This document shows positions 23,956 to 36,890 of a stretch of 64,000 nucleotides of DNA, one piece after another. Position 1 is the stretch's first letter; each line of letters starts with the position of its first letter. The position numbers were made by a program, and so were the translations under genes. The notes beneath the pieces are model-generated. The model saw nothing but the letters and a program-made list of their open reading frames with translations. It ran no database searches and was not told the DNA's origin. The stretch is taken from the NCBI GenBank assembly GCA_026120185.1, contig JANUWF010002200.1, positions 4,338,001-4,402,000 of the forward strand, read 5' to 3'. Origin of the DNA: Voacanga thouarsii. Taxonomy: Eukaryota; Streptophyta; Magnoliopsida; Gentianales; Apocynaceae.

Positions 23956-24273
23956 GAAAGGCCTTACATTAGTTCACAATATCTTAAGAAAAAGAATTAC
24001 TACAATTACTTTTCAAAAAAATCTAGCATTGGGCATTGAACTCTTCTACATGGTTCAAATGAGGGGAGAGAAGCTTATACTGCATTTAAAGGGACTACCA
24101 CTTGACTAGAAAGTAAGAATGTCATATGTGGAAAAATTGCTTTGCTGGGGAAAAAAAAAAAAAAAAAGCTTTGGCAATATCACTAGCTATTCTTTTCACT
24201 ACTTGGGCCAAATAAATTTCTATTGGGATTTTGGTTTCCTATTCTTTCAGAAGTTCTTTCCTATGTTAAAAAT
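23956..24273. other. Short stretch with nothing recognised
   Basis: AT-rich, with an A18-like run at 24150-24167. It separates the copia 3' LTR from the next gypsy-type LTR. The only open frame (60 codons) matches nothing I recognise. Confidence 0.6.
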
Positions 24274-25665
24274 TGTAACATCCCTCTTGTTTTGTATGTA
24301 AATAGGTACAATTAGTTTGTTCGACAAGAAGACAAAAAATTGCAATAAATAGCAAGGGAGAATCGGTTGAGAGGCTTTAGGCAACTGAAAACCAGCTACA
24401 AACAAGAAGAAATAAGGAAGAGAAAAGAAAAAGAAAATAGAGAGAGAAAATTCGAGAGAAAGAGAGAGAAGAAGAGGAAAGAAAGCTTGGATTTTTTTGC
24501 TCTGAAAATCAGTACAATACAAGACTGTTCATTGTAAAGCATTGGTGACGACTTAGCAATTATTTATCTTGCTAAGCGATAAGTGATTCGAGGTGAGTCC
24601 CTTGATTTTTAAATCTTGGTTCGGCTAGGTGTTTTCTAAAATACTATGATTGTTGAATTCTGAGTTTGTGAAATACTTGGATTGTTAATTCCTTTTGGGT
24701 GTTGAAATATTTCTGGTATAATGAAATGCTTTCCGGATATAGAAATGTGTTATCCTGAAATATTTAAAGCGAAGCTTTAGAAATCTACATTCCACGGTTT
24801 TCAAATCTTTTGGAATCACAGTGTTTTTCTGATACGAATAAACATTTTCCTGACATAGATTCGTGTTTTTCTGATATATTCAAGAAAACTTTTTTACTTG
24901 AGATTTGTGGGCATTGATTGCCGGATTTTAACATAAATCTTTTTCTTGATGATTTATGTATTACAAAGATTTTATACATGGAAAATCATGTTTTATGCGC
25001 AATGCAATTTTTCAAAATTTTGAAAAACTATATTTAATTATGATTTTATGTTTAGACTCGCGTAGGATTATTTTCTACAAATGAATCTGAGGGTTTAGAA
25101 TATGTTATAGTTGGACTGAGGAATTTGGAAATGTTTTACGCATCAACTAAACTTTGGTTTTCTAGACTTTTTTTGAATTACAGAATATACATAAAATCAA
25201 ATACAAGTATTTCACTCGATCAAATGGAAAACCGAGATTATTAAGAATTTCGAGTTCTTTTATTACTCGTTAATCATCGGTTTCGTGCATATGATTGAAA
25301 ATACCTATTATAACCTATTTCATGACAAGTTTTTCATGTTACATAATAAAATCATGAACTCTTGGCATGTTTTGCAAGATACTTGCGAAAATCTTTCCAT
25401 GTACCATATTTCATGATATTTCACACATGCCTTGCATTTACAAGTTATGGAAAAGGAGTGAGAACCCTTTTCCATTTCTTGGACTTGAATATGTGTTATG
25501 AAAGTGTTGAGTACTCAAGAGAACCTGTTCTCCATGTACTAGCTTACATTAGCAGTTGACGGCCCTAAGTAACTTGTCCAGTTCTGGGGTTCGTCTTACT
25601 CAAAACGAGATGACAGGACATTGGGAGTAGCTAACGCCTGAATAATCAGCCTAAGTGGGCCACAA
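24274..25665 (+). repeat. 5' LTR of gag-only element, first part
   Basis: Starts TGTAACATCCCTC. Aligns with 37995-39960 except for about 560 bp missing after 24305 (present at 38031-38602 in the other LTR). Interrupted at 25665 by the copia insertion, whose TSD CACAA is 25661-25665. Confidence 0.85.
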
Positions 25666-27572
25666 TGTAGCAATAAAAATAGAGGATGCTATGCACGGGA
25701 GGAAAATAAACTCAGGAAAGCAAAGACATGGCACAATGGAAGGTGAAAAATGATACCTTTGCAAGTCCTTGGTCTGTTTGGCTGAGACGACGAGGTCCTA
25801 ACCATTGGAGTGGTTACTTGTCTTGACGATGATTCCGGTGAAAAACCAGGGATCCTTTGGCTTTTTCTTGGCATGTATGCAAAGCTTTTCGCTTCTCAAA
25901 ATATTCCTCCACCTAATCTATATTGGTGAAACAACTTAGGTGAGGAATGGTCCTTCTTGATCATTTGCTATTAGTTAGCAAAGATAAGAAGATGAAAGGG
26001 AAAGAAGAGAAAACAAGAGAGAGAGCAAGGGAAAAACTGTCTTTTTTTTCCTTCTCTGTGTCGTGTGTTCTGTTATGAAGAACTGAACTCCCCAACTCCT
26101 ATTTATGTTACCAGATAACTAAAACACTGGTGTTTGATATTTCAAAATATCCAGAGGTTATCAACAGAAGAGGTTTGGGTAATCATTAACTCTTCTGTAC
26201 CGTGAATAAAAATTACCCTTTAATCCAGCTATTGGGCAAAAATAATTCATTATTTTCCTTAGACCCAATTAGCCCAAAAATAATAACTATTAATTATTTA
26301 TTTCCTAGGCCTATTAAAATAACCCAATAAAAATTAATGAACCCAAATGAACTAAAATAATTATTAAGCCTTTTATTAATTAGTTTAAGCCCAGGTTAAT
26401 TTTTTTAATTATTCAATTTGGGTTTAGACTCTGAATAATTAATTAACCAATTAAACTAGGTAACAAATTTAATTTCTCTCGTTCCTTTATTTTATTCCAG
26501 TCTAAAAAAATAAATTAGACTTCCTACATAAAATAAAAATTTTTTTCATTGTGACCATTTCCTGGACCTAAAATAATTAGGACTTACGGGCTATTCCGAG
26601 GACCAAAAAGACACATTGCCTTGGCTACTAAAATGACCAAAATACCCTTATTATATAAATAGTTGTATTTTATATTTTAAATATTTTCTAATATTACCAG
26701 AAGAAAATATTGACCCCACAGACAATGATGTGTTAGCTATGTTTTCGACCTATGGGTGAAATGACTAAAATACCCCTCTACACATCGCTATTCATTTAGA
26801 GAGGAAAGAATGTACTCACACATTTCTAAACGACATCTACCATTCTTAGGCTTCTAGTCCAATGATCCACAACTTCTTGGAATATACCAGCTTTCCAAGG
26901 GAGCTACCCTAAAGCTAATATCCAAGTCATGTTCCCCAAGGCTCTGGATAATTAGATCATTCGGACAACCACAAGGAGCGATACAGTGTACACACTATCT
27001 TGTACAAGTCTGTCTTGACTAACTAGTCACATATACCCAACATACAAATATATTGGTCCTTCTTAAGAACCTTAACTATAGTATATCAAAGCATACACTT
27101 CCAATTTCGTCAGACCACTAACTTATACTCAAGCTGTAGAGTACAAGTCCACGCTGTAGCAGTAGTAGTCTGGATTTCTATCACATAGTACTTTTAAAAA
27201 CCACTACTACAGGTCCTGTTTTATGTATTCGATATACGTTTGTGTTATGAAATGAGTAGATTATTCATTGGCTAAAGGTAAGTCATTCCCTATTCAGAAT
27301 TCATAACACAATAACCTTGCTATGATGAGATTCTCATTCTTATCATCCAGTTAAGAACAATAATTTATGTGTTAAATATCGCATGGTCTATACCTTACTG
27401 TAAAAGACCTCTATTCACATGAACTATTTACTTAAACACAATGGGTCTTTTCTAATAAAATTGTATACAAATATAAAGAAGATTTCACAATCAAATTCTG
27501 AGAAAAATACTTTTATTAATACATGTCAAAATTACATCAGAAACCTGGTTTAAGAGGGCATATATTCTAATA
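25666..27572 (-). repeat. 3' LTR of the nested copia element
   Basis: Plus-strand start TGTAGCAATAAAAAT matches the 5' LTR start at 33530. The PPT-proximal end reads TATTAGAATATATGCCC on the minus strand, where the other LTR has TGTTGGAATGTATGCCC, so its terminal TG has mutated to TA. The two LTRs differ by scattered substitutions and small indels. Confidence 0.9.
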
Positions 27573-27594
27573 ATCTCTCATTTGCACTCTAAGA

Positions 27595-29408
27595 CTAAGT
27601 AAGTCCATAGGTACCCACCCTTATGGTGTCTAAGTGTCTTATAAAGACTCTCTCCACCAAAAGCTTGGTGAAAGGATCTGCTAGATTGTTCTCTGAGGTA
27701 TTATGTTCCACCCCGACTTCCTGTATCTGGATGAAATCTCGGATCAGGTAGTACTTCCGTTCTATGTGCTTCCCCTTTTTGTGGTTTCTTAGTTCTTTGG
27801 CTTGTGAGATTGCACCAGTATTGTCGCAATACATCACAACTGGTGTGTCTATTTGTGTCATGATTCTAAGTTCCAAAAGGAACTTTTGGAGCCAAACTGC
27901 TTCCTTAGATGCCTCCAAAGCTGCCACATACTCAACTTCCATGGTTGAGTTAGTAATATAAGATTACTTGATACTCTTCCATGAAATAGCTCATCCAGAT
28001 GAGGTGAAGGCATATCCACTAGTAGATTTTCTCTCATTCTTATCCGCCTAGAAGTTTTAGTCCACGTATCCTATAGGACCAAGTCATCAGCCCTATAAAC
28101 CAATATACAGTCTCTCGTACTTTTGAGACACTTAAGAGTATGCTTTACAGTCTGCCAATGAACCTCCCTGGGGTTTGACTAATATCTGCTAATTAAGCCT
28201 ACGACAAAGCAGATATTTAACCTAGTACACAGCATGACATACATGAGACTTTCCACAGCCGAAGCATAGGGAATCCTACTCATCCTATCTTTTTCTTCTT
28301 GAGATTTTAGATAGTCCTTTAAAGAAAAAGACAACATATGTCTGCAAGAGATCAATGCCCCCTTGCATGAGTCTATGCTGTACTTGGCCAACATCTTATC
28401 AATGTATATAGCTTAGGATAAACGTATCATTCTCTACTTCCTATTTTTAAGAAGCTTTACTCCGAGAATGTAATTGGCTTCACCCAAGTCCTTCATATTA
28501 AATTGACTTAGATAGCCAAACCTTAGTAGATGACAGTATCTCTACATCATTTCTAATGAGTAGAATGTCATCCACATATAGGACAAGAAAAATCACATTT
28601 ATGTTTTTTAGTTTCTTATACACACATAGTTCATCCTCATTTTCAATGAAACTATAAGACTTTACAGTTTCATTGAAACGAATGTTCCATGCTCTGGATG
28701 CTTGCTTAAGTCCATAAATGGATTTCTTAAATTTACAAACCGTATGTTCTTGGCCTTTAGCAAGCCTTCTGGTTGGGACATATAGATGTCTTCACTAAAA
28801 TGGCCATTTAAAAATGCCATCTTGACATCCATTTGTCACATCTCGTAGTCATAATGATATGCGACGGCAAGGAGGATGCGAATGGACTTAAGCATGGCTA
28901 CCGAGGAAAAGGTTTCCTTATAGTTGATCCATTCTTTCTGAGTATACTCTTTCACCACAAGCCTAGCTTTAAAGGTTTCTACATTTCCATCCACTCCCAT
29001 CTTTCTCTTGTACACCTACTTACACCTAATGGGTTTTATCCTTCCAGGTGAAGCTACAAGATCCTAAACCTGATTAAAGTAGATAGACTCAATCTCGACT
29101 TTCATTGTTTCATACCATAGGTTTGCATCGGTATTAGTAATAGCCTCCTCGTATCTAGTAGGATCTTGTTCTTGATGGTTAGAGACTAGGTCAAAAGCCT
29201 CTCCAGTCCATCTTTTTGGAACTCTAAATATCCTTCCACTACGATGAGGCTCCATTTGTATAGGTTCCTGAGGCTGTGCCTCTTCTTGTTCTATAATTGG
29301 GTTAGGAGAAGTTGATATAGAAGATAACTTCTCTTTGAGTTCCAACCTTGTGGAACTTTTAGTGGATGTACTTTGTTCATCCTCCAAGTATCTAGTATTT
29401 GTACTCAT
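27595..29408 (-). pseudogene. Copia RT and RNase H, broken
   Basis: RT has '[14 protein letters not shown]' (near 28950), 'MWQMDVKMAFLNG' (near 28830) and the catalytic box YVDD intact at 28567-28578. RNase H at 27942-27595 shows 'EVEYVAALEASKEAVWLQKFLLEL', 'GKHIERKYYLIRDFI' and 'LADPFTKLL'. Stops and frameshifts interrupt the frame near 28400-28740 and 27960-28180. Confidence 0.85.
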
Positions 29409-30872
29409 AAATACCTTCTACTTATTGGGATGATAAAAGTAACCAGTCTTTGTACCTTTTGGATACCCAACAAAATAGCATAATTCTGATCTTTGTTCTA
29501 ACTTATCTCTCTTGATCAATACATAAGCTAGACACCCTATATCTTGAGATGATTTAGACTTGGCTTACGTAAAGTCCACATCTTATAGGGAGTCCTAGGT
29601 ACTGACTTGGAAGACACTAAGTTCAGAATATATGCTGCTATTATCATCCCAAATACCTTCTACTCTTTAGGATGATAAAAGTAACCACCTTTTGTACCTT
29701 TTGGATACCCAACAAAATAGCATAATTCTGATCTTAGTTCTAACTTGTCTCCCTTGATCAGTACATAAGCTGGACACCCCATATCTTGAGATTATTTGGA
29801 CTTGGCTTACGTAAAGTCCACATCTCATAGGGAGTCCTAAGTACTACTTAGAAGGCACTAAGTTCAGAATATATGCCGCTATTTTTAGGGCATATCCCTA
29901 AAAAAATACCAAAAGAGTAGCATGAGATATCATGCTTCGGACCATTTCCATCAATGTCCTGTTTCTTCTATCAGCTACTGCATTCTGCTAGGGTTTCCCC
30001 GGCACAGAGAGTTAGGATACTATCCCATGATATATCATGTAGTCCTTGAATTCACCGAGGAGGTATTCTCTACTACGATTCGATTGTAACGTCTTAATTA
30101 GCTTACTTATTCAGCGCTTCACTTCAGCTTTAAACTCTTTGAACTTGTCAAAAGAGTCAGACTGGCCTCTCATTAGATAAACATAACCATATCTTGTACA
30201 ATCATCTGTGAAAGTGATGAAGTACTCAAACCCCCCTCTTGTTAGTGTAGACAAAGGACCACACACATAAGTGTGAATAAGACTTAGTACTTCTTTGGCT
30301 CTATATGCCTTTTTGATAAATGACCTTTTGGTCATTTTTCCCATAAGACAGGATTCACATTGAGGCCAACTTTCCAATCTTAATGAGCCTAAAGGCCTAT
30401 TATGGATTAACCTCTGAATCCTGGTTAAATTAATGTGACCTAACATTAGATGCCAAAGATATGAGTCATTGACATTGGTCTTTCTCTTCCTATTTAAAGG
30501 TTCAGATTGAACGTTATTCAATTGATTGTTAATAGATTAATGAAGAATAGATTTCCATACATGTGCCCTAGTACATATAACTTCTCCATTTCTACTGATA
30601 ATAATACCAGAATGGAAAGAAATAAAATATCCTTGATTTATAAGTTTTGCAACTGAAATCAAATTTTGTCTAAAACCAGGAATAAATAAAATATCCTTCA
30701 AAACAACTATTCTATTACAATCAAAAGTAAATTCCAGTTCTCTTACAGCAATGGCCCAAACTTATGCTTCATTTTCCACGCGTAGTCCATGTTCGCCCTT
30801 CTGGAGTCTTCTAACCTTCCTAAACCCCTGCAAGGAGTTATAGATATAATCAGTGTCTCCTGAATCAATAAT
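29409..30872 (-). pseudogene. Copia protease and integrase, broken, with a 242-bp tandem duplication
   Basis: A degraded protease site (IIDSGDTDYIYNSLQGF) lies at about 30870-30820. The pre-integrase segment LWHLMLGHINLTRIQ and 'CESCLMGKMTKRSF' are in the open stretch 30521-30111. The integrase core follows with 'HTYVCGPLSTL' and 'FTDDCTRYGYVYLM'. The triad Glu region near 30060 is in another frame. The integrase C-terminal segment is duplicated in tandem at 29411-29894. Confidence 0.8.
29411..29894 (-). repeat. 242-bp direct tandem duplication inside pol
   Basis: 29411-29652 and 29653-29894 align throughout with about one difference in ten (both contain ATACCTTCTACT...GATGATAAAAGTAACCA and end near 'ATATGC(T/C)GCTAT'). 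The divergence between units is as large as between the two LTRs, so the duplication is not recent. Confidence 0.9.
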
Positions 30873-31727
30873 TCAAGTGGAAGTTGATCCAACCATTGAT
30901 ATAGACTCTAGATAGAAAACATTACCTGTGAGGTTTTTTTTTACCTGAAGATCTGAACATTTCTTTTTCCAGTGTCCCTTTTTCCCACACTTGAAACATT
31001 TGCCTTTGGGTTTGTCTTTGGACTGAGACTTGGGCTGATGCACTGTATTACCCTTCTTCTTCTTAAACTTTTTGGGTTTGGGCCCAATTCTCGAAGAAGA
31101 GGCCATCATAGTTTTAGCTTGTGGCTTTATTACATTCTTTGTCACCTGGAGCTCCTTTATCGATTATGTTAAACCCATGTTTAACTTGTTCATGTTGTAA
31201 TTCAACTTGAATTGAGTGAAGGAACCTGGTAAAGATTTCAGAACTATATCCACTTGGCTCTTGGGGTCAATAACAACCCCTAAGACTTCTGCTTCCTCAA
31301 AAGCTGTAATCATCTTGAGCATATGCTCTTTGATTGATGCTCCCTCTGCCATCTTGGTGTTTATGATCGTTTGAAGAGCCTCCGACCTTGTGGGTTGGCT
31401 CTTATCTACGAATATTGTGGCTAGCGATGTGCTTATGTCATACGTAATAGCCACGTGCTTGTATTTGGATTGAAACACATTTGACATGGAGGCTAACATA
31501 CAGTATCGAACCATCTTGTCAGCCTTCTTTCATACCTTTTTAGCCTCACGCTCCTCAGTGGTGAAACCTTCCCCGATTACTGGGCAGGTCTTGTATAAGA
31601 CATACTTATACTCTTCGGCTGTGAGTATTATATCCAGGTTCCTTTTCTAGTTCATATAGTTTGGACCCGTTAGCTTATTCTCGCGGAGAATAATGGCTAA
31701 GGGACTGAAAGAACCTCCACCAACCAT
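30873..31727 (-). pseudogene. Copia gag (UBN2-type), broken
   Basis: ATG at 31727 begins 'MVGGGSFSPLAIILRENKLTGPNYMN', followed by a stop (TGG or similar changed to TAG) in the expected 'W' position of the gag N-terminus. A long open stretch covers 31514-31164 ('NTKMAEGASIKEHMLKM', 'VLKSLPGSFTQFKLNYNMNK'). The zinc knuckle CFKCGKKGHWKKKC at 30957-30998 is complete, preceded by a Lys-rich linker. Confidence 0.85.
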
Positions 31728-33515
31728 TTCTGAAATTTTGAAAAATAAAATTTTTTTTTCAGCATTTGTAAAACAAAAATAATTTTGTGTACTTTATCCT
31801 CATATTAAACATGATAATAGCTAACCCCATTACTATTATCTTTAACATGATTAATTCGGCTCTTAGGAAAACTGGCATAGCTTCAGATTAACAATTTCCT
31901 AAGCTAAGTGTGTTAACCACCACAAATTAATTTTCTTTCTATGTAATGATCTAGAAGATAACTTTATCGAGGGGATGGCCATTTCTACTCATTTCATATG
32001 GACATACCTTGCACTATAACCTCTAACATGGGTTGGCCGATCATAGTACGTGTCCCGGGTTATTAATTACATCATTCTATTAGTTCTAGATCCTTGTGGT
32101 ATCTCCATCCTATACGGGTTCACTCTTAGAAAGACGTAAGGAGACCCACGATCTTTAATAAGGATCATGATGGAAGCTGCGAGGCCATTGGAACCCCTCT
32201 CCTACTTAGTTTTTTAAATAAGGGTTTTGTTAGAAAAATATCATTTGAAAATTTTCAATTAAGTTCTCCTTTAACTTAAAATAAAAATGTCTAAATCCAT
32301 AAAAATTTCTATGTCATGGTTTATACCTTTTGAGAAATTTTTCCTCATGGATTAATTTTATTTAAGTAAAAAACTTAATAATTTCAAAATTTTTCCATTT
32401 AAAAATTCCTAGAGATTTTGATATCAAGGTTTTATTTGACAAAAATAATTTTTCCTTTGCTAAAATGAATTAAAATGGCTTTCCATTTTAACTTACAAAA
32501 ATTTCTAAATCCAAAATATTTTCTATGTCAAGGATAAAAACCTTTAAGAAAATAACCAATGATTAATTTTTGTTTAAGTTAAAATAACCATTTAATTAAA
32601 GAAAAATATTTTCCTTGTCAAATAAAATTTCCCAAAAACTTTGGTCTTTGAGAAAATATGCACACGGATCTTAAAATAATTAGCATGCTAGAAAACTGTA
32701 AAGGTTTTCATGTTTTTTTATTTTTAATCCTAAGTGCCAAAATAAAAGAATTAAATACATTAATTAAATTAATTAATGATCTTGTTTAATCCTAATATCC
32801 TTTACTATTATTTTTGATGCAAAATATTCAATGAATATTAACTATTGCAATAAAAATAACTTCGCCTGGTATGAGACCAAAAATAAAAAAAAAAATTTCC
32901 TCTGGTCCAGTGCACCTGCCACACTGATTCATGGCCCATGGGAAGACCCATGGACCATGGTCTTCGAGAGGGTTCCTGCGACCCGCTTGCCTGCTGTATC
33001 AGCTTCAGTGAGAAAGCTATTGCATCGGCGAAGATGCCTTCCTTGCGTGGACCTGAGCGGAGGAAGTCTCGGGCCCGTCTACAGCTTCAACCCGTAGTTG
33101 GCCTGGGTGACGTCGGCTCCCCACGCACCGAGCCGTGGCTCGGCTCGGCTCGACTTCCGGCTGGGCTTGCACTCGGCCCATCTTCTTCCTTGAGAAAAAA
33201 TTCTTTTCACTGCGATTTCCTTTACAACTTTTCACTGGGCACCTCTGCAATGCTTTGTGATCGTCCAAGGCCATTTCTTGTTATATTTTTTCAACAAAAA
33301 ACATGACATCTTCCTATACCCTTTCAAATCGGGTTTACACGAAAGTTAAACAAAGCGATAACGAAAATTTGTACAGAGATCTTATACCTCAATCGCGAGG
33401 ATTACAACACATCTACCCATACCAAAATAACGAAGGATCTCACCACAATCATCGCATTAGTCTTGCCAATTTTATTAACTAGCATGCATCAATCCTAAGC
33501 TATTCAAAGCAACAC
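31728..33515 (-). other. Leader of the nested copia element, with a GC-rich island
   Basis: About 1.8 kb between PBS and gag. Most is AT-rich with A/T homopolymers. 32880-33290 is sharply GC-rich and contains several overlapping open frames but no recognisable domain. It also has repeats of GGCTCGGCTCG type (33130-33150). Confidence 0.7.
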
Positions 33516-33527
33516 GCTCTGATACCA
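33516..33527 (-). other. Primer binding site, initiator Met tRNA
   Basis: Minus strand TGGTATCAGAGC, two bases inside the 5' LTR edge at 33530. Confidence 0.92.
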
Positions 33528-33529
33528 CT

Positions 33530-35428
33530 TGTAGCAATGAAAACAAAGGATGCCATGCACGCGAGGAAAATAAACCAAGGAAAGCAAAGACACGCCACAG
33601 CAGAAGGTGAAAAACAATACCTTTGCGTGTTCTTGGTCTATTTGGCTGAGAAGATAAGGTCTTAACCATTGGAGTGGTTACTTGTCTCGATGATGATTTT
33701 GGTGAAAAATCAGTAATCCTTCGGTTTCTCCTTGGTATGTATGCGAAGCATTTCACTTCTCAGAACATTCCTTCGCCTAATCTATGTTGGTGAAACAATT
33801 TAGGTGAGGAATGGTCCTTCTTGATCATTTGCTATTAGTTAGCAAAGACAAGAAGATGAAAGGGAAAGAAGACAAAACGAGAGTAAGAGAGAGCAGAGGA
33901 AAAACTGCGTCTTTTTTTTCCTTCTCTGTGTTGTGTGTTCTGTTCTAAAGAACTGAACTCCCTAACTCCTATTCACGTTACCAGATAACTAAAATACCGG
34001 TGTTTGATATTCCAAAACAACCGGAGGTTTGGGCAATCCTTACTCTTTTGTACTGTGAATAAAAATAACCCTTTAATCCAGGTTATTGGGCCAAAATAAT
34101 TTATTATTTTTCTTGGACCTAATGAGCCCAAAAATAATAATCATTAATTATTTATTTCTTGGGCCTATTAAAATAACCCAATAAATAATTAATGAGCCCA
34201 AATGAACTATAATAATTATTAAGCCTTTAATTACTAGTTTAAGCCCAACTTAATTTTTTTTAATTATTCAATCTGGGCTTAGGCCCTGAATAATTAATTA
34301 ACCAATTAAACTAGGTAATAAATTTAATTTCTCTCGTTCTTTTATTTTATTCCAGTCTACAAAAATAAATTAGACTTCCTAAATCAAATAAAATCCTTTT
34401 TCATTGTGATCATTTCCTCGACCTAAAATAATTAGGACTTACAGGCTATTCCAAGGACCAAAAAGACACATTGTATTGGCTACTAAAATGATCAAAATAC
34501 CATTGCTATATAAATAGTTTTGTTTTGTATTTTAAATATTGCCTAATATCACCATAAGAAAATATTGACCCCAAAGATAATGATGCGTTAGCTATGTCTT
34601 CGACCCACATGTGAAATGACTAAAATACCCCTCTACACATCGCCATTCATTTAGAGAGAAAAGAGTGTACAACACCTCTCTAAAAGACATCTACCATCCT
34701 TAGACTTCTAATCCAATGATTCACGACTTCTTGGAATATTCCAGCTTTCCAAGGGAGCTACCCTAAAACTAATATCCAAGTCATGTTCCCCAGGGCCCTG
34801 GATAATTAGATCATTCGGATAACCACAAGGGGCGATATAGTGTAGACATTATCTTGTACAAGTCTGTCTTGACTAACTAGTCACATATACCCAACATACA
34901 AGTATATTGGTCATTCTCAAGAACCTTAACTATAGTATATCAAAGCATACACTTCCAACTTCGTCAGACCACCAACTTATACTCAAGCTGTGTAGAGTAC
35001 AGGTCCACACTGTAATAGAAGTAGTCTGGGATTCTATCACATAGTACTTTTAGAAATCACTACTACAGGTCCTGTTCTATGTATTTGATATACGTTTGTG
35101 CTATCAAATGAGTAGACTACTCATTGGCTAAAGGTAAGTCATTCCCTATTCAGAATTCATAACACAATAACCTTGCTATGATGAGATTCTCATTCTTATC
35201 ATCCAGTTAAGAACAATAGTTTATGTGTTAAGTACCCCATGATCCATTCTTTACTGTAAAAGACCTCCATTCACATGAACCATTTACTTAAACATAATGG
35301 GTCTTTTCTAATAAAATCGTGTACAAATATAAAGAAGATTTCACAATCAAATTCTGAGAAAAATACTTTTATTAATACATGTCAAAATTACATTAGAAGC
35401 CTAGTCTAAGAGGGCATACATTCCAACA
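33530..35428 (-). repeat. 5' LTR of the nested copia element
   Basis: On the minus strand it begins TGTTGGAATGTATGCCC at 35428 and ends ATTGCTACA at 33530, followed two bases later by the PBS. The outer flank CACAA at 35429-35433 repeats 25661-25665. Confidence 0.92.
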
Positions 35429-35433
35429 CACAA

Positions 35434-36271
35434 TTCTTGAATAACCGGTCCACGAGGGCCACAATTCTTAAATAATCGACCTAAGTGGGCCATACACATG
35501 AAATCCTGCATACCTGAATTTACATGATTTATACTAGAATTCCTGAATTCTTGAAATGAAGTGTTTTACACTTGAATGCTTGCATGTGGGTTTTCTAGAC
35601 AAGATTTTCATGGTTTCCTGAAATTCCTGAACATGAATTTTACTAGATTTAGTACCTGTATTACTTGAATTCTTGATTTATTACACATGAACTTTCCAGA
35701 ATCAACACCTGATTTACCTGAATTCTTGAAATCCTGAACATGATTTCCAGTAATAGCACATGAATTTTACTACCTACATTTCTGGATAACATGAATTCTT
35801 GATACTTAATTTTGCCTATTTAGAATAAGTGCAAGTCTACTAACCTGTCTTGTTGCTACTTGCTTTACTATTTACTCATGGAAATAGTACTTAGAATTAC
35901 CAGATGTTTCTTAAGAAAAACACTAGCACACATGGGACTCACTAAGTGTTTAGCACTGACACAGGTTTTATTCTTGACAACTTTTAGAGGCCAGTCCCTA
36001 TCAAAAGATTTATGGATGCACTAAGAAGTCAAGAAACAGTGTTAAGGATCACTGTGGGGATTTGGATACTACATGCATTTGGTGAGAAGATTTGATCCTT
36101 TTATGGCTCTGTAGTTCAGTTTGTCCTTGTACTTGAAGTAATGTTTTTGGAAAAAAAATTTGCTGTATTGTAAGTTGTTTTCGTTATAAAGACCCTTTGT
36201 TTGGGGAGATCAGACGGGTCGACATCCCACAATGTAAGGTCCACTACGATATTAATATATGAGGTGTTACA
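35434..36271 (+). repeat. 5' LTR of gag-only element, second part
   Basis: Continues the LTR interrupted at 25665 and matches 39965-40780. Ends GAGGTGTTACA. The segment 36180-36240 carries the GACATCCC module shared with other gypsy-type LTRs here. Confidence 0.85.
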
Positions 36272-36272
36272 A

Positions 36273-36890
36273 ATAGCATTAGAGCCTATGTTGAGGTGTA
36301 GTAGAAAGCTTAAGGACATCTGATTTAGCCTATAGTCTATAAGTGGAAAAGATAGGTATCAAGGTGGAAACTTTTGTGGAATTCAATTTAGAGATGAGGT
36401 GATACCTACATTTGAGATATTTCCTTTTGATGAGTCTGAAGGGGTAGTAGTCGATATAGACACAATACTCATGGGTTCCATCTTCTGAGATCAATTGAGA
36501 TATAGAGGCCTAATGTATTTAGTATGATATACATCGGGGATATAGTACACTTGAACTATGTGTTACACCTTGAATACCTGGTTGTGATATATATATACAT
36601 AGGTACTGTCGCATTGACACAATGGTACTTGGAATGTACTAAAACCTCGAGGTTAGGCCTACTGAGATGGGAGTAATATTAGGATGGGTGACCTTTGGGA
36701 AGTAGTCTTGGTCAGAAAAAGGAAGCCAAAGGACTATAGAAAGAGAAAGGTGGTTGTTAGAAAATGTATCTCTACGAAATTCTCTTATAGGTTATGTAAC
36801 CCCAGCTATATAATTGATTTCTTAGTATCATGTTCCTATGACAAATGGATATTAAATGTGTTATTTCTTGATATTAAAGGAGGAATTGAA
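36273..36890 (+). other. Degenerate primer site and leader of the gag-only element
   Basis: 'ATAGCATTAGAGCC' follows the LTR end; the equivalent site at 40782 is 'ATGGTATTAGAACC'. Both are readable as decayed TGGTATCAGAGCC, the initiator Met tRNA site. The leader to the gag ATG holds no other gene. Confidence 0.65.

Larger units (their letters stand above)
25666..35428 (-). mobile_element. Complete Ty1/copia element with TSD CACAA, minus strand
   Basis: LTRs are 33530-35428 (5', 1899 bp) and 25666-27572 (3', 1907 bp). PBS TGGTATCAGAGC is at 33516-33527 on the minus strand. Gag-pol remnants lie at 31727-27595. The 5-bp repeats CACAA at 25661-25665 and 35429-35433 flank the element exactly at its TG and CA ends. 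It sits inside the LTR of the gag-only element, so it is younger than that element, yet its coding region is already full of stops. Confidence 0.92.

Noticed and set aside
32831..33306. Three overlapping open frames in a GC-rich block
   Set aside because: High GC alone keeps frames open; no domain, and frames on both strands are equally long.
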